A model generated the notes under the pieces. It saw nothing but the letters and a program-made list of their open reading frames with translations. It did not search any database and was not told where the DNA came from. Made by a program: the position numbers and the translations under genes. From Alteromonas mediterranea DE (GTDB lineage Bacteria; Pseudomonadota; Gammaproteobacteria; Enterobacterales; Alteromonadaceae): DNA of 64,000 nucleotides. Positions 60,538 to 64,000 of the stretch are shown here, piece by piece. The DNA lies in NCBI RefSeq assembly GCF_000020585.3, contig NC_011138.3, positions 2,809,654-2,873,653 of the forward strand, given 5' to 3'. How positions within the stretch are numbered: position 1 is the first letter of the stretch; every line of letters begins with the position of its first letter.

Positions 60538-60960
60538 TTAGTCGCGCTCATCTTTGCGCAACGTGCGCACTGCTTTATCCAGTGCACCATTAATGAATTT
60601 ATGGCTCTCTTCGGCACCGAATGCCTTAGCGAGCTCAATCGCTTCATTAATAATTACGCGATAAGGTACATCAATGCGCTCAGTCAGTTCCAGCGTCGCA
60701 ATGCGCAAGATCGCTTTTTCTATCGCGTCTAGCTCTTCAGGCAGACGGCCAAGATAAGGTTTAATCGTCGCATCAAGCTTACTTGCGTTATGCGCAACTC
60801 CGCGCAGCAAGGCTTGAAAATACGCCATGTCTACCTTTTGCATGTCGTTACTGGTGGCTAGCGCCAGTTCAACCTGCTGTATATCGTTGTGACTCATTTG
60901 CCATGAATACACGCCTTGCAAGGCGAGTTCACGGGCTTTACGACGAGCTGAAACTTTCAC
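60538..60960 (-). CDS. nusB: Transcription antitermination factor NusB
   Basis: With NusE (S10) binds boxA of rRNA transcripts, such as those at 30.6 and 32.8 kb. 140 residues, all helical: ARRKARELALQGVYSWQMS, YFQALLRGVAHNASKLD, RVIINEAIELAKAFGAEESHKFINGALD as conserved blocks. Lies 12 bases after ribH. Confidence 0.97.
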   Translation of the reverse strand: MKVSARRKARELALQGVYSWQMSHNDIQQVELALATSNDMQKVDMAYFQALLRGVAHNASKLDATIKPYLGRLPEELDAIEKAILRIATLELTERIDVPYRVIINEAIELAKAFGAEESHKFINGALDKAVRTLRKDERD

Positions 60961-60972
60961 TTAATGTTTACC

Positions 60973-61446
60973 TTAAAGCTTTTCAACAGCATCGATAACG
61001 TTAACCATTTCAAGCGCGCCCAGTGCAGCTTCTGCACCTTTATTGCCCGCTTTAGTACCTGAACGCTCGATTGCTTGTTCAATTGAATCTGTTGTGATTA
61101 CGCCAAATGAAACCGGAATACCGTATTCAAGTGATACTTGCGCAAGACCTTTATTGCTCTCACCTGCTACAAAATCAAAGTGTGGCGTGCCACCACGAAT
61201 AACCGCACCTAGTGCGATAATGGCGTCAAATGACTTTTTCTCGGCTAATTTTTTAGCCACTACAGGTAACTCGTAAGCACCAGGAACGCGTACTAACGTG
61301 ATATCGTCATCACTTACTTCACCGTGACGCTCTAGGGTGTCTAATGCACCTTCTAGTAAGCTTTCTACTACAAAGCTATTAAAGCGTGATACTACGATAG
61401 CAAACTTCTTACCGGTTGCTCTGATATTACCTTCAACTACCTGCAT
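60973..61446 (-). CDS. ribH: 6,7-dimethyl-8-ribityllumazine synthase
   Basis: Penultimate riboflavin enzyme, joining the pyrimidine intermediate to dihydroxybutanone phosphate. 157 residues from the ATG at 61446, which has GAGGAA just upstream; an ATG 14 codons earlier is unlikely. Motifs: [48 protein letters not shown] and [16 protein letters not shown]. Separated from ribBX by a palindromic element. Confidence 0.97.
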   Translation of the reverse strand: MQVVEGNIRATGKKFAIVVSRFNSFVVESLLEGALDTLERHGEVSDDDITLVRVPGAYELPVVAKKLAEKKSFDAIIALGAVIRGGTPHFDFVAGESNKGLAQVSLEYGIPVSFGVITTDSIEQAIERSGTKAGNKGAEAALGALEMVNVIDAVEKL

Positions 61447-61561
61447 GGTTTCATTCCTCGAGAAAAAACGGCGCGAAGTATACCACAACTGCGCCCAAAC
61501 TAAATCGATTGTTTCTTTAACTTCAACTATTCGTAAACGGCCACTTTATGCTTAGCCAAAT

Positions 61562-61665
61562 GTGGGGAGGGAATGCTGGTCGCAAACCCTCCACCGCATG
61601 GATGCGGTGGCGGAGCGTACAGGGATGTATTCACCGCGTGTTTGCGACGAGCATTCCCTCTCCAC
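61562..61665. repeat. 104-bp palindromic element (MITE/REP-like)
   Basis: Outer arms at 61562-61587 and 61640-61665 are inverted repeats matching at 24 of 26 bases (for example GAGGGAATGCTGGTCGCAAAC against its mirror). Inside is a second hairpin, CCACCGCAT/ATGCGGTGG (61591-61610), and a core GGAGCGTACAGGGATGTATT. It lies alone in the gap between ribBX and ribH and codes for nothing. The structure fits a non-autonomous mobile palindrome; related sequences appear to recur in Alteromonadales intergenic regions, from memory only. Confidence 0.8.
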
Positions 61666-61690
61666 TTTCGCTGTGCTCTACACCCAAGCA

Positions 61691-62791
61691 CTAGTCGTGC
61701 ACGTACTCGACCACTTCTAGGCCGTAACCTGAAAGCGCATGATATTTAATTGGCTTGCTAAGAAGACGCATTTTGTGAACGCCCATAGACGCAAGAATTT
61801 GGCTACCCACACCAATTGTGCGCGACGATCCCTGCCAATCAGCGCCAGCAGGTTGTTCGCCTCTATCTTCGGCTGCAAAGCGGCGTACCTGGCTTTCGAT
61901 GTGCTCTTCTTTACCTAATAGCACTAACACTCCACCTTCTTCTGAGATTTTGCGCATGCCGTCTGCTAATGTCATTGAGCGATGAATACCGCGGGTAGAG
62001 CCAAGAAGATCACTAAACGTATTGTGAAGGTGTACACGCACAAGCGTCGCTTCATCTTCTTTTATCTCACCTTTCTTAAGGGCAAAGTGAAGCTGGTTAT
62101 CAATACTGTCTTTAAAGGTATGTAACTCAAAGTCACCATACTCGGTCGGCATGTTGCACTGCGCCACTTTTTGAATCGTCGTTTCGTTTAGGTTACGGTA
62201 TTCAATTAGATCGGCAATAGTACCAATTTTAAGGTTGTGTTTAGCTGCAAACTTTTCCAACTCTGGGCGACGGGCCATAGTGCCGTCTTCATTAAGAATT
62301 TCTACAATAACGCCCGCCGGTTCTAAACCCGCTAAACGGGGTAAATCAACGCCAGCTTCGGTATGACCCGCACGGTTTAATACACCGCCATCTTTAGCAA
62401 TAAGTGGAAAAATATGACCCGGCTGTACGATGTCTGTGGCTTTCGCCTCTTTCGCTACAGCAGCTTTAATTGTCGTGGCGCGGTCTGCCGCTGAAATGCC
62501 CGTGGTTACACCCGTTGCCGCCTCGATAGAAACAGTAAAGTTCGTAGAGAACTGGGCTTCGTTTTTATCTACCATTAACGGAAGATTTAGCGCACGACAA
62601 CGCTCTTGCGTCATAGGCAAACATACCAAGCCCCGTGCGTGAGTAACCATAAAGTTTATGGCTTCAGGCGTCACATGCTCTGCCGCCATGATGAGGTCAC
62701 CTTCATTCTCTCGGTCCTCATCATCCATTAAGATAACCATTTTACCTTGGCGGATATCTTCAATTATTTCTTGTGTAGTGTTAAATGCCAT
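61691..62791 (-). CDS. ribBX: 3,4-dihydroxy-2-butanone-4-phosphate synthase with degenerate GTP cyclohydrolase II domain (RibBX type)
   Basis: A 366-residue fusion. The RibB half (1-200) is intact: [16 protein letters not shown] with acidic metal ligands, [19 protein letters not shown] and [11 protein letters not shown]. The RibA-like half (about 205-366) has lost the zinc-binding cysteines that GTP cyclohydrolase II needs; the matching stretch reads [18 protein letters not shown]. So it should make only dihydroxybutanone phosphate, and a separate active RibA must exist elsewhere. Located 20 bases after ribE. Confidence 0.92.
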   Translation of the reverse strand: MAFNTTQEIIEDIRQGKMVILMDDEDRENEGDLIMAAEHVTPEAINFMVTHARGLVCLPMTQERCRALNLPLMVDKNEAQFSTNFTVSIEAATGVTTGISAADRATTIKAAVAKEAKATDIVQPGHIFPLIAKDGGVLNRAGHTEAGVDLPRLAGLEPAGVIVEILNEDGTMARRPELEKFAAKHNLKIGTIADLIEYRNLNETTIQKVAQCNMPTEYGDFELHTFKDSIDNQLHFALKKGEIKEDEATLVRVHLHNTFSDLLGSTRGIHRSMTLADGMRKISEEGGVLVLLGKEEHIESQVRRFAAEDRGEQPAGADWQGSSRTIGVGSQILASMGVHKMRLLSKPIKYHALSGYGLEVVEYVHD

Positions 62792-62811
62792 GTTGTGTGC
62801 TTCTTGTAGGG

Positions 62812-63474
62812 TTATTTTCTTAAAAATCCGTTCTCGGCAAGAAATGCCATATCGATGCCTTTGCTCTGTGGCTCGGCGGCTTTATCGCCCAGCATTAATC
62901 GCTCTAAGTAGCGCGCAATAACATCAACTTCTAAATTAACTGCAGTACCTACTTTATAGCTTCCCATTATCGTTTCTTGTAACGTATGGGGAATGATCCA
63001 AAGCATGAACTCAGCGCCATTCACCTCGTTAACGGTAAGACTGATTCCATCAACCGTAATGCTGCCTTTATGAGCAATATATTTGGCAATCGCTTCGGGC
63101 GCTTTAACCCAGAATTCTACATAGTCTGAATGTTTAATGATTTGCGTAACTTCACCAACGCCGTCCACGTGACCAGACACAATGTGACCGCCAAAGCGAT
63201 CGGTTGGGCGCATGGCTTTTTCTAAATTAACCGTTGAGCCAGCGCTGTAATGTGCAAAGCCAGTTAATTTAATCGTCTCTGCCGACACATCTGCACAGTA
63301 ATAATCAGCCCCCATATCAGTGACTGTTAAACAAACACCGTTGGTAGCGATACTGTCGCCTAGCGCTACATCAGACATATCAAGCGTAGGTGAAGACACC
63401 GTTAGACGAATATCATTGCCACGGTTATCGAGCTTTTTAATCGTGCCTAACGCTTGAATAATTCCAGTAAACAT
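62812..63474 (-). CDS. ribE: Riboflavin synthase, alpha chain
   Basis: Final riboflavin enzyme, dismutating two lumazines. 220 residues made of two lumazine-binding barrels, each starting with a similar block ([12 protein letters not shown], and [15 protein letters not shown]), with NGVCLTVTD and [10 protein letters not shown] as the paired motifs. ATG start with MFTGI typical of the family. Gaps of 20 bases on both sides in the rib operon. Confidence 0.96.
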   Translation of the reverse strand: MFTGIIQALGTIKKLDNRGNDIRLTVSSPTLDMSDVALGDSIATNGVCLTVTDMGADYYCADVSAETIKLTGFAHYSAGSTVNLEKAMRPTDRFGGHIVSGHVDGVGEVTQIIKHSDYVEFWVKAPEAIAKYIAHKGSITVDGISLTVNEVNGAEFMLWIIPHTLQETIMGSYKVGTAVNLEVDVIARYLERLMLGDKAAEPQSKGIDMAFLAENGFLRK

Positions 63475-63494
63475 AAAGTTCCTCTTTAGTCGCG

Positions 63495-64000
63495 TTAGCG
63501 ACAGGTGTTGCTAACGTCGGGCCGGAAGATAAGCTTAATATCGTTACCCACCTGACGATTTTCAATAAGTGAAAGTGAAATAGATTGATTTAAAGCGGTA
63601 AACGCTGGCAAATTGACCATACTTACCCCTTTATCACCTAATAGCTTAGGCGCTTGGTAACAAATAAGCTCGTCCACCAGCCCTTCTTGCAAGAGTGCAC
63701 CTGCAAGGCCTGGCCCCGCTTCTACCCATACTTCGTTAAATTGCTTATCGCCTAATGCCAACATTAGTGCGTGTAAGTCAAGCTTACCGTCTTTTTCATC
63801 AAGCTGAAGGTAATGCTGGCTTGCCGTATCTGGGTGAGCCTGAGACGTAGCAGTAAAGGTCATATTGCCGTCATTAAAGAGCGCATAGTCCCGACTAAGC
63901 GTGCTTTTACTGTCTACCACAACCCGAGCAGGCTGGCGAACATGTTCAAGGGGATAATCGTCAAACTGCGCCTCTTTCTCGCGTACTAAAAGGCTAGGAT
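63495..64000 (-). CDS. ribD: RibD, C-terminal reductase part, cut by window edge
   Basis: Only the C-terminal 168 residues are in the window; the frame is open to base 64000. The piece contains the start of the reductase domain (PARVVVDSKSTLSRDY), WVEAGPGLAGALLQEGLVDEL and CYQAPKLLG, the NADPH-dependent 5-amino-6-ribosylamino-uracil reductase signature. The deaminase half should lie beyond the edge. It leads the ribD-ribE-ribBX-ribH operon. Confidence 0.95.
   Translation of the reverse strand, partial: PSLLVREKEAQFDDYPLEHVRQPARVVVDSKSTLSRDYALFNDGNMTFTATSQAHPDTASQHYLQLDEKDGKLDLHALMLALGDKQFNEVWVEAGPGLAGALLQEGLVDELICYQAPKLLGDKGVSMVNLPAFTALNQSISLSLIENRQVGNDIKLIFRPDVSNTCR

Noticed and set aside
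61447..63494. FMN riboswitch in the rib operon
   Set aside because: I looked in the ribBX-ribH gap and the short gene gaps for RFN-type conserved segments and saw none; the ribBX-ribH gap is filled by the palindromic element instead.

Overview
The window is chromosomal DNA from a marine gammaproteobacterium close to Alteromonas. The 16S and 23S text, sodium-type PomAB motor genes, PEP-CTERM proteins, a TonB-dependent receptor and the local gene order (apt-dnaX-ybaB ... recR-htpG-adk; clpB-pgeF-rluD/bamD; xseB-ispA-dxs; rib-nusB-thiL-pgpA) all fit Alteromonadaceae. I see no prophage, insertion sequence or CRISPR array.

Layout. 0-5 kb: a truncated M16 peptidase, a TonB-dependent receptor and a MAPEG protein. 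5-19 kb: the conserved adk-htpG-recR and ybaB-dnaX-apt blocks, split between ybaB and recR by a light-sensing module: a bacteriophytochrome HWE histidine kinase fused to a receiver, a REC-PAS-GGDEF-EAL regulator and a membrane-anchored beta-propeller-like protein. 19-26 kb: a multinuclear-iron-oxidase (DUF692) RiPP cluster whose precursor carries 13 EGKCG motifs, a divergent membrane regulator (winged helix, STAND-type NTPase, transmembrane segment, helical repeats) with a small partner, and a diguanylate cyclase. 27-33 kb: an rRNA operon. 33-39 kb: pssA, two PEP-CTERM proteins (one behind a sigma-54-like promoter) and the TPR protein PrsT. 39-47 kb: dld, clpB, pgeF, rluD, bamD. 47-53.6 kb: an ECF sigma factor/ChrR pair with a six-gene stress and lipid-modification cluster (Lon-domain protein, SnoaL-like protein, SDR, flavoprotein, DUF1365, Cfa). 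53.6-64 kb: pomAB, xseB-ispA-dxs, pgpA-thiL-nusB-ribH-ribBX-ribE and a truncated ribD.

Strongest leads. (1) The rRNA operon is internally scrambled: promoters P1/P2, boxA elements, both tRNAs and the terminator all lie on the minus strand, but 16S, the 23S body and 5S read on the plus strand, and the last 118 nt of 23S are flipped again. Scaffolding of collapsed repeat contigs is the likeliest explanation, but the breakpoints sit exactly at gene ends. (2) The DUF692 cluster is a probable copper-binding RiPP system with an expanded 51-bp repeat array, a leaky-terminator-like hairpin between precursor and enzyme, and an unusual divergent regulator. (3) Two divergent promoters of the TGATC-N18-TAA type link the ECF sigma factor to its presumed regulon. 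(4) dnaX carries an A8 slippery run that would give a short gamma form. (5) The GTP cyclohydrolase half of RibBA has lost its zinc cysteines (RibBX type).
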